Assembly (NCBI RefSeq): GCF_051414035.1
Contig: NZ_JBLKNW010000002.1
Location: forward strand, 868,001 to 932,000
Origin: Halosimplex amylolyticum
GTDB taxonomy: Archaea > Halobacteriota > Halobacteria > Halobacteriales > Haloarculaceae
Direction: 5' to 3'
Length of the DNA: 64,000 nucleotides
Shown: positions 15,391 to 25,735 of the stretch, one piece after another
How the letters are laid out: each line of letters opens with the position of its first letter
How positions within the stretch are numbered: the stretch's first letter is position 1
The notes under the pieces: model-generated
Told to the model about the DNA's origin: nothing
The model's database searches: none
What the model saw: the letters and a program-made list of their open reading frames with translations, nothing else
Position numbers and translations under genes: made by a program

Positions 15391-16569
15391 TCAGGGCTCC
15401 TCGGGGACGTCGATCTCGCCGTCGATGATGCCCTGGCGAGCCTCGCCGATGGCGTCTTTGATGTCCTGTGGGATCTCCGAACCGAGTTGCTGGCCGTAGA
15501 CGGCCTCGATGCCCTCGTCCTCCAGCGCGAGCGCGTTCGTCGATCCACCCTCGAACGAGTCGTTAACGACTGCCTGGACCGAGTTGAACACGGCCGTGTC
15601 GACGCGCTTGACCATGCTCGCGAGGATCACGTCGCTGTAGGCCTCGCGGGTCACCGACTGGTCGCGGTCGACGCCGATGGCGAACTTCTCCTGTTCCTGG
15701 GCGGCCTGGAAGACGCCGGTCCCCGTGTTCCCGGCGGCGTGGTAGACGACGTCGGCGCCGGACTGGTACATCGAGAGGGCGGCCTCCTTCCCGCCCGATG
15801 GGTCGTCGAACCCGCCGACGTAGGCGGTCTGGACGTCGACCCCCTCGTTCGCGTGGGCGACGCCGGCCTCGTAGCCGGCCTGAAAGCGCCCGATCAGCGG
15901 CGACTCCACGCCGCCGACGAAGCCGACGGTCGTCGAGTCTGGATTCGTCGAGCCCGCGCCCGCCTGGAAGTCCATCGTCGTCAGCGCGCCGGCGAGGTGG
16001 CCGACGAGGAACGATCCCTCCTCTTCGGCGAAGACGTAGGAGGCGACGTTGTCGGCGTCGACCGTCTCGTCGACGATCATGAACCGCTGGTCGGGGTACT
16101 CGCTCGCCGTCTCGGTCAGCGCGTCGGCCTGCAGGAAGCCGATACAGCAGACGAGGTCGTAGTTCGGGCTCGTCTCCCGGGCGAACTGCCGCTGGAAGTT
16201 CGAGAACTCCGTCGTCCCTTCCGGCTGGGCCTCGTTGTACTCGATGTCGAACTCCTCGGCGGCCTGCTCGATGCCGGTCTGGGCCTGGTCGTTGAACGAC
16301 CCGTCCCCCAGCCCACCGGTCGCGTACACGACGCCGACGTTCGTCGCCCCGTCTCCACCGTCACCGTCGCCGCCGGTGCCGTCGCCTCCGTCGGTGCCGT
16401 CGCCGCCGTCGGTGCCGTCGCCGCCATCTGTGCCGTCGCCGCCGTCGGCGCCGTCACCGCCGTCGGCGCCTCCGCCGTCACCGTCGTTTCCGTCCCCAGT
16501 ACAGCCCGCGAGCGTGAGTACTCCGGCGGTACCGACGCCCCTGATGAATCGTCGCCTGTCGAGGGACAT
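15391..16569 (-). CDS. BMP family substrate-binding lipoprotein of the ABC importer
   Basis: A 392-residue secreted lipoprotein. Residues 5-23 are a Tat signal with RRRF and lipobox LAGC (lipid-anchored Cys23). A Gly-Asp repeat linker of about 45 residues (units of GGDGTD/A) tethers the binding domain to the membrane. The domain itself starts NVGVVYATGGLGDGSFN, the family hallmark, and includes YDLVCCIGFLQ and HAAGNTGTGVFQAA. BMP-family proteins bind nucleosides or autoinducer-2-like ligands. It is the first gene of the operon (binding protein, ATPase, two permeases); the ATPase starts 87 bp later. ATG at 16569 is placed so that the Tat motif is near the N-terminus. Confidence 0.9.
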   Translation of the reverse strand: MSLDRRRFIRGVGTAGVLTLAGCTGDGNDGDGGGADGGDGADGGDGTDGGDGTDGGDGTDGGDGTGGDGDGGDGATNVGVVYATGGLGDGSFNDQAQTGIEQAAEEFDIEYNEAQPEGTTEFSNFQRQFARETSPNYDLVCCIGFLQADALTETASEYPDQRFMIVDETVDADNVASYVFAEEEGSFLVGHLAGALTTMDFQAGAGSTNPDSTTVGFVGGVESPLIGRFQAGYEAGVAHANEGVDVQTAYVGGFDDPSGGKEAALSMYQSGADVVYHAAGNTGTGVFQAAQEQEKFAIGVDRDQSVTREAYSDVILASMVKRVDTAVFNSVQAVVNDSFEGGSTNALALEDEGIEAVYGQQLGSEIPQDIKDAIGEARQGIIDGEIDVPEEP

Positions 16570-16595
16570 GTGACTGCTCACGGCCGCGGTAGGGG

Positions 16596-16604
16596 TAAAA
16601 ATTG
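16596..16604 (-). promoter_or_regulatory. promoter of the ABC importer operon
   Basis: On the minus strand CAATTTTTA lies 27-35 bp before the ATG at 16569, the only AT-rich block in the gap between the divergent importer and hydrolase genes. Confidence 0.5.
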
Positions 16605-16718
16605 CGGCCACCGATATCACGGACGACCGGTTCTTGCGTCCAGCGTCCGCGGGAGCCGGTCGATCGCGGTGGCCGGTCCGCCACCAGACTCAAGCGCGGG
16701 GCGGCCGATCCGCCGGGT

Positions 16719-17330
16719 ATGGACGTCATCAACGTCACCGAGGACGCGGACACGTTCACGTGCAACGCCTACCTCGCGCTCGGCGAGACGCCGACGCTCG
16801 TCGACGCGGGCGCGATGACCGGCGTCACCGAGGTCATCGCCGACCACGCCGACGACCTCGACCGCGTGGTCCTCACCCACCAGCACGGCGACCACGTCGC
16901 CCAGCTCGACGCCGTGCTCGACCGCTTCGACGCCGACCTGTACGCCTACGGCGACCACCCACGGCGGACGGGGGAACTCGAACCCGGCGACGCGGTGACC
17001 GTCGGCGACGAGTCCTTCGAGGTCGTGTACACGCCCGGTCACGCCGACGACCACGTCTCGCTAGTCTCGGCGTCGTCGCTGTTCTCCGGCGACGTGGTCG
17101 TCCACGACGACGGCGCGTTCGACGACGGGAGCTTCGGCCGGACGGACATGGAGGGACAGTCGCGCGAGCGGCTCATCGAGTCGATCCGCGACCTGCTCGA
17201 CCGGATGCCGGGAGGCGTCGAGCACATGTACAGCGGCCACGGCAGCGTCTTCAACGGCGACGTGCGCGAGGTCGTCGAGCGCGCGCTCGAACGCGCCGAG
17301 CGGCGCGAACCGAAGTACCCAGAGGAGTAA
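16719..17330 (+). CDS. metallo-beta-lactamase-fold hydrolase
   Basis: A 203-residue protein. The zinc-binding signature THQHGDH is visible at about residues 51-57. Further ligands are His in TPGHADDH, Asp in FSGDVVV and His in MYSGHGS. The length and order fit small glyoxalase II-like or flavin-free MBL enzymes that hydrolyse thioesters or phosphodiesters; the substrate is unknown. ATG at 16719 starts the first conserved strand (DVINVTEDADTFTCNAYL). It is divergent from the importer operon and, before IS605 inserted, was probably convergent with the ribosomal L40e gene. Confidence 0.85.
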   Translation: MDVINVTEDADTFTCNAYLALGETPTLVDAGAMTGVTEVIADHADDLDRVVLTHQHGDHVAQLDAVLDRFDADLYAYGDHPRRTGELEPGDAVTVGDESFEVVYTPGHADDHVSLVSASSLFSGDVVVHDDGAFDDGSFGRTDMEGQSRERLIESIRDLLDRMPGGVEHMYSGHGSVFNGDVREVVERALERAERREPKYPEE

Positions 17331-17447
17331 GATCGCGGCGCGAGACGCCGAACCGCGACCGCTCGGCGAGCGGAGACCGTTTCCGGTCGAACCGGCGCAG
17401 TCGCTCGCCGTTCGGAGAGCAGAGAGAAAAGGGCCCGATTACGGAAT

Positions 17448-17480
<33 letters not shown>

Positions 17481-17574
17481 GATGAAACCGACCAACAGTA
17501 TTCTACCGCCGTCGGTGGCATAGACGAGGTTCCAACCCAATATTTAACGCATCTGACCGCGATAGTATGCATAG

Positions 17575-19423
<1,849 letters not shown>

Positions 19424-19440
19424 ACCCGTCCTTCCTCGTC

Positions 19441-19526
19441 ACCGCGTTTAAGCGTTGCCTCTCCGACCCGGTCACGACTTCAGACCGCGTTTAAGCGTTG
19501 CCTCTCCGACCCGGTCACGACTTCAG
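19441..19526 (-). repeat. perfect 43-bp tandem duplication of the L40e promoter
   Basis: Copies at 19441-19483 and 19484-19526 are identical, followed by seven bases of a third. On the minus strand each contains AACGCTTAAAC, a TATA-like box. The box at 19446-19453 lies 23-30 bp before the L40e ATG; the other lies 43 bp farther upstream. Transcripts from the distal copy would carry a leader of about 43 bases. Confidence 0.85.
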
Positions 19527-19607
19527 ACCGCGTCGGAGCGCGGACGGCGCCGGACCCTCGCGCGTCGCGTGGTCACTGTTAACCCGCTCGGGACCCACTG
19601 AGCCGGT

Positions 19608-20684
19608 ATGACCGACCTCTACGACCGCGTCGCGGATCTGCCGCTCGCCGTCGACGGGTTCGCCCTCGACCGCCACGAGATGGACACCTCCGCCGGTTTC
19701 ACCCGCGTGACGACCGTGGTGGAACTCCGCGGCGACGGCGAACGGGGCCGCGGCGAGGACGTCACCTACGACACCGAGGATCACGACCGACTGCGGGACG
19801 CCCACGCCGACGGCGACCTCGACTGGGACCTGGGCGGCGAGTACACGTTCGACGAATTCTCCGCGGCGCTAGACGACGTGGCCCTGTTTCCCGAGCCCCC
19901 GGAGCGCGAGGCGTCGCGTCACTACCGGCGGTGGGCCGTCGAGAGCGCGGCGCTGGACCTCGCGCTGCGGCAGGCCGACACCACGTTCGCCGCGGCGCTC
20001 GACCGCGAGTACGACCCGGTGCGGTTCGTCGTCTCGACGCGTCTCGACACCGGGGACGAGCCGTCGACCGACCGGATCCACCGGTGGCTCGACGTCGACC
20101 CGACTATGGAGTTCAAACTCGACCCGACGGCCGCGTGGACCCGGGACCTGATGGACGACCTCGCCGCGACCGACAGCGTGCGGATCCTCGACCTGAAGAG
20201 CTACTACGAGGGCACCGAGGTGGACACCGACGCCGACCCCGAGCGCTACCGGCAGGTCCTGGAGACGTTCCCCGACGCGGTCGTCGAGGACGCGAAGTTC
20301 ACCGACGAGACGCGGCCGGTCCTGGCGGGTCACGAGGACCGCCTCTCGTGGGACTACCCGATCACCGACGTCGAGAGCGTCCAGGCGCTCCCGATCGAGC
20401 CGTCGTGGCTGAACGTCAAGCCCTCGCGGTTCGGGACGGTCGCGGACCTGCTCGACACGGTCGAGTACTGCCTCGATCGAGACATCTCGCTGTACGGCGG
20501 CGGGCAGTACGAACTCGGGGTCGGCCGCGAGCACCTCCACGCCGTCGCGTCGACGTTCTATCCCGACGGTCCGAACGACATCGCGCCCACCGCCTATCAC
20601 GCGCCCGAACCCCATTCCGACGTGCCCGCGAGTCCGCTGGCGCCGCCCGCGGAGCCGGTGGGGCTGCGCTGGCCCCGCGAGTGA
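19608..20684 (+). CDS. enolase-superfamily-like protein
   Basis: A 358-residue protein. The C-terminal barrel shows the spacing of muconate cycloisomerase-type enolases. FKLDPTAAWT contains a possible Lys of the KxK site; metal ligands may be Asp in ILDLKSYY, Glu in VVEDAKF and Asp in WDYPITD. A second Lys lies in LNVKPSRFG at the end of the barrel. The N-terminal capping half (about 1-110) is diverged. This layout recalls o-succinylbenzoate synthase and dipeptide epimerases, but substrate-defining residues are unclear. It lies beside the duplicated L40e promoter, divergently transcribed. Confidence 0.7.
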   Translation: MTDLYDRVADLPLAVDGFALDRHEMDTSAGFTRVTTVVELRGDGERGRGEDVTYDTEDHDRLRDAHADGDLDWDLGGEYTFDEFSAALDDVALFPEPPEREASRHYRRWAVESAALDLALRQADTTFAAALDREYDPVRFVVSTRLDTGDEPSTDRIHRWLDVDPTMEFKLDPTAAWTRDLMDDLAATDSVRILDLKSYYEGTEVDTDADPERYRQVLETFPDAVVEDAKFTDETRPVLAGHEDRLSWDYPITDVESVQALPIEPSWLNVKPSRFGTVADLLDTVEYCLDRDISLYGGGQYELGVGREHLHAVASTFYPDGPNDIAPTAYHAPEPHSDVPASPLAPPAEPVGLRWPRE

Positions 20685-20735
20685 GACCTCCGGTCGTCGC
20701 GGCCCGGTCGACGCGGCCCGGTCGTCGGCGGTCGG

Positions 20736-21803
20736 TCACTCGCTGAAGTCGTCGACGCGGACGATCTCGGCCTCGACGTCCTCCCAGATGGCGCCCCAGC
20801 CGCCGATCTCGACCTCGCCGTCGTCGGTCGCGACGACGATGCTGACCGTGCCGCCGAGTTCGTCGTAGGTGGGCCTGGTGACCGTCTCCTCGCGGCCGCC
20901 GAAGCGGATGTCGACGAGTTCGCCGCGGACGGTGACCGATTCGCCGGAGTCGGTGTCCCGGCCGTGGACGGTGATCGCGAGCGTCACACCCTCCTCGCGC
21001 ACCACCGCGGCGTGGCGGATGAACTCCTCGATGCTGACGTACACCGCTTCGTCCGGGTCGGCCAGGTGGATCCGCTCGCCGGGGACCCAGTCGCACGTGA
21101 GAAACGTCCAGTGGAAGTGGAAGGTCATCAGGTCGTCGCCGACCTGGACGCCGTACTCCTCGTCGCCGTGGACGTTCGGCGAGAGGAACCCCTGTCGCCG
21201 GTCGACGGCGGTGTGGAACGAGGCGGGCTTCCCCAGGCGCCTGATCTCGGTGATCGAACTGTCGGAGAGGTCGTCGGGGATCTCGACGGGCCCGTCGACC
21301 GACCCGCCGATCAGGGCGTGGACGACGACGCCCCGTTCGGCCGCCGTCTCCAGCGCGGGGCGCAGGTCCACGAACTGTTCGAGGGAGCCGCCGAACTCGA
21401 CGGAGACCGACGCCTCGTCGATCGCGGCGCGGGCGTTCTCGACGACCGTCCGCTGGCGCTTGACGACGCTGACGCGATGCTCCTCGGGGTCCGGCCGCTC
21501 CCAGCGGTCCTCGATCTCGTCGGCGGCGGTCGCCAGCAGCTCCCCCGTCGAGCGCAACTCGTCGAGCACATCGCCGGGCTCGTCGGCCCGCGCGTGCAAG
21601 CGGTCGCGCTCGACGGTCTCCACGAACCCACGGTCCTCAAGCGTCCGCACCACGTCGTACACCTGCGAGGTCGGCACGCTCGCCCGTTCGGCGACGTCGA
21701 CGACCGGCGCCGTCCCCTGGTCGAGCAGCCCCAGGTAGACGGCCGCCTGGTACTCCGTCAGGCCCGCGCGCTCCAGCGCCTCGCGGAGTCGATCCGTCTC
21801 CAT
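20736..21803 (-). CDS. TrmB-family transcriptional regulator
   Basis: A 355-residue protein. Residues 5-70 are a winged helix of TrmB type (GLTEYQAAVYLGLL, TSQVYDVVRTLEDRGFVE). A coiled linker (about 75-115) with WERPDPEEHR and a sensor domain follow (FGGSLEQFVDLRPALETAAERG, GFLSPNVHGDEEYGVQVGDD). The C-terminal beta domain has FHWTFLTCDW. TrmB proteins bind sugars and switch sugar-uptake or catabolic genes. It stands head-to-head with the cellulase gene, with 153 bp between starts, making that gene a natural target candidate; this is inference. ATG at 21803 is used because the HTH begins at once. Confidence 0.85.
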   Translation of the reverse strand: METDRLREALERAGLTEYQAAVYLGLLDQGTAPVVDVAERASVPTSQVYDVVRTLEDRGFVETVERDRLHARADEPGDVLDELRSTGELLATAADEIEDRWERPDPEEHRVSVVKRQRTVVENARAAIDEASVSVEFGGSLEQFVDLRPALETAAERGVVVHALIGGSVDGPVEIPDDLSDSSITEIRRLGKPASFHTAVDRRQGFLSPNVHGDEEYGVQVGDDLMTFHFHWTFLTCDWVPGERIHLADPDEAVYVSIEEFIRHAAVVREEGVTLAITVHGRDTDSGESVTVRGELVDIRFGGREETVTRPTYDELGGTVSIVVATDDGEVEIGGWGAIWEDVEAEIVRVDDFSE

Positions 21804-21956
21804 GCTCACTGGTGCTGCCCGGCCGAGTAAAACGTTGCCGTGCCCGCGCACCAGTGGCCGAACGCTGTTTGGATGGCACTACACGACAATTCCCGTAAAT
21901 TTCCACGCCGCGGCGTGGGGAAACTATTTGTGTGTCGTCGAACTCACGTGTCGGTC

Positions 21957-23888
21957 ATGGACGAGGAGGGTGACGCGGCGCTGTCGCGGCGGGCGATGAT
22001 CGCCGCGAGCGCGTGCGGTGTGGCCGGGCTCGCGGGCTGCCCCGGCGAGGGCGACTCGCCCGCGACGCCCAGCGGCGAGGCTGGGAGGAACGATCCAACC
22101 GAGTCGGATCCCGACGGCCGGACGGACGAACCGACGGCGACCGCGGCGGGCGGAGTAACAGACTCAGCCGAGACGGCGGCCGATCCGCCGGACGAACTTG
22201 ACCCGGACGAGACCGGCGAGTCGGTGCTGGTCGATCAAGTCGGATATCGGCCGTCGGACCCAAAGGAGGCGGTCGTGCGGACCGACGCGACGGCGTTCAC
22301 CGTCTTCGACGCCGAGACCGGGCAGGCGGTCGCGAGCGGCGCGCTCTCGGCGCCGACCGACGACGAGGCGTCGGGCGACACCGTCCGACACGCCGAGTTC
22401 GACGACGTGACCGAACCGGGGACGTACCAGGTCGCCGTGGCCGACGGCACCGCGGCCTCCCATCCGTTCGAGGTCGGGGAGGGCGTCTGGGGACGGACGC
22501 TCGCGGAACTGTGTCGCCGCTACACGCTCAGGCGCGTCAACACCCGGATCGACGACCCAGTCACGGGAATGGAGTTCGGTCCGGGCCACCCGCAGGACGC
22601 CGAGGCTCGCATGTACTTCGGCGACGAGTTCCGCGAGGAGGGCGAGCGAGTCGACGTCAGCGGCGGGTGGTACGACGCCGGCGACTACGGCAAGTACGTC
22701 ACGCCCGGCGCCGTCACTGTTGCGCAGTTGCTCGTGGCCTACGAGTGGGCGCCAGAGACGTTCCAACCTGGACAGCTCGCCATGCCCGAGGGCGTCTCCG
22801 CGGCCGAGCGCGAGGCGGGGATGCCCGACCTCCTCGCCGAGGTGAAGTTCGAGCTGGAGTGGCTCGAACGGATGCAGCGGCCCGACGGCGCGATGTACCA
22901 CAAGGTATCGAGCGAGCGCTGGCCGGCGATGGACACGCGCCCGGACGGGGACGACCAGCCCCGCTACGTGTTCGGGCTCTCGACGTACGGGACCGGGATG
23001 GTCGCCGGCGCGATGGCGATGGCCGCCCGCGTCTACCGCGCGTTCGACCCCGATTTCGCCGACCGGCTGCTCGACAACGCCCGGGCCGCCCAGTCGTTCC
23101 TCGAATCGAATCCGGAGCCGATCTTCCGGCGCGACGAGGGCCAGGACGCCGGCTCCGGCGGCTACGCCAAGGAGACCGACCGCGAGGAGCGCTTCTGGGC
23201 CGCCGCGGAGCTGCTGAAGACGACCGGTGAGGCCCGCTACGCCGAGTACCTGGAGTCGACCCTCGCCGACCAGTTCGAGCGCGTCCCGCCGCCGGTGTCG
23301 TGGGCGAATGCGCTCCTGCTGGGTCACTGGGCGTACTACACCGCCGACGCGGGCGACGACGGGCGCAAATCGACGATCGCGGACCGACTCGTCGCCGACG
23401 CCGACCGGCTGGTCGACCACGTCGACTCGGAGGGGTACCGCGTCGCCCTGTCGACCGACCAGTACTACTGGGGGTCGGCGAAGATCGCCGTCGCCATCGG
23501 CAACAAGCTCCTGCTGACGAACGAGGTCGAGGCCGACCCCGCGTACGTGGCCGCCGCGAAAGACCAGATCCACTACGTCCTGGGGCGGACGCCGACGACC
23601 TACTCGTACGTCACGGGATCGGGCGAGACGGCGCCGCAGAACCCCCACAGCCGGACGGTCGAGAGCACGGGCGTCGACGTCCCGGGGAACCTCGTCGGCG
23701 GGCCGAACGCGCACGAGGACGACGACGTGCTCGCGGAGCTGATCGAGACCGAGGACCCGCCGCCGGCGAAGTGCTACCGCGACCGGGCGGGGTCGTACGC
23801 GGCGAACGAGCCGGCGATCGACTACGCCGCGCCGCTGGTGTTCGCGCTGGCGCAGTTCACTCCCGCGTCGGCCGTCGGCGTCGAGTAA
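21957..23888 (+). CDS. glycoside hydrolase family 9 endoglucanase, Tat lipoprotein
   Basis: A 643-residue secreted enzyme. The N-terminus has twin Arg at 11-12 and lipobox LAGC with Cys28, so it is probably exported folded by Tat and lipid-anchored. A disordered acidic/Thr linker (30-85) leads to an Ig-like N-domain (VLVDQVGYRPSDPKEAVV) and the (alpha/alpha)6 catalytic domain. GH9 hallmarks are GGWYDAGDYGKYV (catalytic base Asp), PQNPHSR and the C-terminal NEPAIDYAAPLV with the acid Glu. The enzyme should cut beta-1,4-glucans with inversion. A TATA-like AAACTATTTG lies 27-36 bp upstream. The divergent TrmB gene may control it. Confidence 0.92.
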   Translation: MDEEGDAALSRRAMIAASACGVAGLAGCPGEGDSPATPSGEAGRNDPTESDPDGRTDEPTATAAGGVTDSAETAADPPDELDPDETGESVLVDQVGYRPSDPKEAVVRTDATAFTVFDAETGQAVASGALSAPTDDEASGDTVRHAEFDDVTEPGTYQVAVADGTAASHPFEVGEGVWGRTLAELCRRYTLRRVNTRIDDPVTGMEFGPGHPQDAEARMYFGDEFREEGERVDVSGGWYDAGDYGKYVTPGAVTVAQLLVAYEWAPETFQPGQLAMPEGVSAAEREAGMPDLLAEVKFELEWLERMQRPDGAMYHKVSSERWPAMDTRPDGDDQPRYVFGLSTYGTGMVAGAMAMAARVYRAFDPDFADRLLDNARAAQSFLESNPEPIFRRDEGQDAGSGGYAKETDREERFWAAAELLKTTGEARYAEYLESTLADQFERVPPPVSWANALLLGHWAYYTADAGDDGRKSTIADRLVADADRLVDHVDSEGYRVALSTDQYYWGSAKIAVAIGNKLLLTNEVEADPAYVAAAKDQIHYVLGRTPTTYSYVTGSGETAPQNPHSRTVESTGVDVPGNLVGGPNAHEDDDVLAELIETEDPPPAKCYRDRAGSYAANEPAIDYAAPLVFALAQFTPASAVGVE

Positions 23889-23996
23889 TCCGCTTCCGAG
23901 TCCTCGACGAAAGATCTCTCGCCCGCGACCTGTCTGGTGACGAAATGTTGTGTGACAGTGGAAAGTATTACAAACGGTGCTTTCCCTCTTGCTGAC

Positions 23997-24068
23997 ATGG
24001 TTGGGAGACTCCGAACCAGGGAGATTGGGCACGAACGCGGCGTGAACGCCGAGGTGGTCGCGCGATGA
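23997..24068 (+). CDS. 23-residue upstream peptide coupled to the DUF4870 gene
   Basis: An ATG at 23997 opens a 23-codon frame (peptide beginning MVGRLRTREIGHERG) whose TGA at 24066-24068 overlaps the ATG of the next gene (24065-24067) by the usual four-base ATGA. A TATA-like AAGTATTACAAA lies about 24-35 bp before it, so a leaderless transcript would begin with this peptide. It may serve only to bring ribosomes to the downstream start. There is no similarity to known proteins, and it could still be chance. Confidence 0.4.
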   Translation: MVGRLRTREIGHERGVNAEVVAR

Positions 24069-24940
24069 GCGACGGACGCTCCGACGACGGGGCGGACCGG
24101 AGCGAGAACGGTCAGTCGGCCGCCGACGGGGCCGTCGACGAGCGAACCGTCGAGAGCACGGCCGAGAGCGGCCAGTCGACGAGCGGCCAGTCGACGAGCG
24201 GTCAATCAACGAGTGGCCAGTCGGCGGGCGGCCAGCCAGCGGGTGGCCAGTCGGCGGGCGGTCAATCGACCGCTGGGCAATCCGCTGACGGTCAGTCGGC
24301 GGGTGGGCAGTCCACGGGCGGTCAGTCCGCTGACGGTCAATCGTCCAGCGGTCGAAGTTCCGGACAGGCGAGCGGACAGAGCGCCGGGCAGTCCAGCGGG
24401 CAAAGCACCGGACAGACCGGCGGGCAGAGCGCCGGCCAGACCGGTGGACAGAGCGCTGGGCAGTCCGGCGGGCAGAGCCCCGGGCAACGTTCCGGACAGG
24501 CCGGTCAGCGGAACCCGGGACAGAACGCCGGGTCGGCGAGTCGAAGGGTGCAACCGAGCGATTCGATGACCGGGCCGGCCGCGGGCGGGACCGACCTGGA
24601 GCCGAACGTCGCGGCGGCGATCGCGTACGTCTTCGCGCCGCTGACGGGCGTACTCATGCTGCTGATCGAGGGCGACGAAGACGACTTCGTCCGCTTTCAC
24701 TCGATCCAGAGCATCGGGTTCGGCGCGACCGTCATCGGCGCCTACTTCGTCGTCGGCATCGTGATGGGCGTCCTCACGGCGATACCTTTCGTGGGTGATT
24801 TCTTCGCGTTGCTGGCGATCCCGCTGAACGGGATGGTCGGCCTCGCAGCCTTCGTTGGCTGGGCGTTGCTGATCCTCAAGGCCTACCAGGGCGAGCGCTA
24901 CGGCCTGCCGGTGCTGGGTCCGATCGCCGCGTCGAACTAG
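24065..24940 (+). CDS. DUF4870-type membrane protein with long Ser-Gly-Gln repeat domain
   Basis: A 291-residue protein. The first 35 residues are acidic. Residues about 36-155 are a repeat of four-residue units S-x-G-Q and S/T-G-Q, with almost no other charge. The C-terminal about 115 residues are a DUF4870-like membrane domain: NVAAAIAYVFAPLTGVLMLL, the conserved FVRFHSIQSIGF, then two further hydrophobic segments and a GERYGLPVLGPIA end. The DUF4870 core is a small three- or four-helix membrane module of unknown role. The Gln-rich arm should be flexible and may be a spacer or interaction region. Its start is overlapped by a tiny upstream frame. Confidence 0.8.
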   Translation: MSDGRSDDGADRSENGQSAADGAVDERTVESTAESGQSTSGQSTSGQSTSGQSAGGQPAGGQSAGGQSTAGQSADGQSAGGQSTGGQSADGQSSSGRSSGQASGQSAGQSSGQSTGQTGGQSAGQTGGQSAGQSGGQSPGQRSGQAGQRNPGQNAGSASRRVQPSDSMTGPAAGGTDLEPNVAAAIAYVFAPLTGVLMLLIEGDEDDFVRFHSIQSIGFGATVIGAYFVVGIVMGVLTAIPFVGDFFALLAIPLNGMVGLAAFVGWALLILKAYQGERYGLPVLGPIAASN

Positions 24941-25000
24941 CTCCCGAACGCCGGGAGCGTCGTTTTTCGGGTCGCGAAGAACCAGAGCCGCAGCGCCGGC

Positions 25001-25510
25001 TCACTCGTCGGCGAGGTAGTCGTCCTGGACGGCGAGCACGTCGGCCGAGTCGGCGCACTGGGCGTACCGCGCCAGCGGTTCTTCGTTGAGTTCGAGGAAG
25101 GTGTGGCCCCAGGAGAACACCGAGAGGATCTCCTCGGCCTGCTCGCGTTCGCCGAGGATGCACAGGGCGCCGGCGAACGCCTCGACGGTGTTCAACTGGA
25201 AGGCCGTCCCGTAGTTGACGGGGTTGCCGGCGACGAGGAACGGGAGCGAGCGGTGGATCCCTTCGAGGTCGAAGGCCTCGCGCTCGGCGGTCTCCCAGGA
25301 GCAATCGAGTGCGACCAGGCGGTCCCGCCGCTTGCCCGTCCCCTCGCGGTCGGCGGGCGAGAGCGCCCGGTCGGCGAAGGGGTTGAGGACGATACCCGGC
25401 GGCGTCGACCGCGTCGAGCGGTGTAACTCGGCGTGGTCGAACTTCGCGAGCCGCCGCGCCGAACACTTGTCTGGGTCGTCGTCGCCCTCGTACCGGACGT
25501 GTAACTCCAC
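25001..25510 (-). CDS. tsr3: Tsr3-type 16S rRNA aminocarboxypropyltransferase (DUF367)
   Basis: A 169-residue protein that transfers the 3-amino-3-carboxypropyl group of S-adenosylmethionine to a hypermodified small-subunit rRNA nucleotide late in ribosome maturation. Conserved blocks are all visible: the basic N-terminal CSARRLAKF, LNPFADRALSPAD, ALDCSWE, LPFLVAGNPVNYG, VEAFAGALCILGE and FSWGHTFLELNEEPL. GTG at 25510 (MELHVRYEGDD) is chosen over a TTG at 25537 because archaeal relatives begin at this strand. It is convergent with the DUF4870 gene. Confidence 0.88.
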   Translation of the reverse strand: MELHVRYEGDDDPDKCSARRLAKFDHAELHRSTRSTPPGIVLNPFADRALSPADREGTGKRRDRLVALDCSWETAEREAFDLEGIHRSLPFLVAGNPVNYGTAFQLNTVEAFAGALCILGEREQAEEILSVFSWGHTFLELNEEPLARYAQCADSADVLAVQDDYLADE

Positions 25511-25706
25511 GCCGGTCGGTACTCGCCGCGGTGGCAAAAGCCGCTCGGAGACCGCTCGCGGACTGCCGGAAGGCCGTCGCAGGTCGCTCTGAGACCGCGA
25601 GGAGCCCCCGCCAGCGCCCGTCGCGACAGCGATCGATACCGTTCGGATCGCGGACTGTACCGCGGTCGATGCGGCGAATACAGCGCGTGAAAACGCTCAG
25701 AACACC

Positions 25707-25713
25707 TTTATAC
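25707..25713 (+). promoter_or_regulatory. TATA box of the peroxiredoxin-fusion gene
   Basis: TTTATAC lies 23-29 bp before the ATG at 25736, fitting a leaderless start and favouring that ATG over an in-frame TTG at 25730. Confidence 0.6.
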
Positions 25714-25735
25714 GACCACTCGGATAGATTTGACA

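Noticed and set aside
19441..19526. Two direct repeats that could be a minimal CRISPR
   Set aside because: Units are immediately adjacent with no spacer and carry a TATA box at the right distance from L40e.
25511..25537. TTG start nine codons upstream for Tsr3
   Set aside because: The extra residues are not like the family's start; GTG at 25510 begins directly at the first conserved strand.
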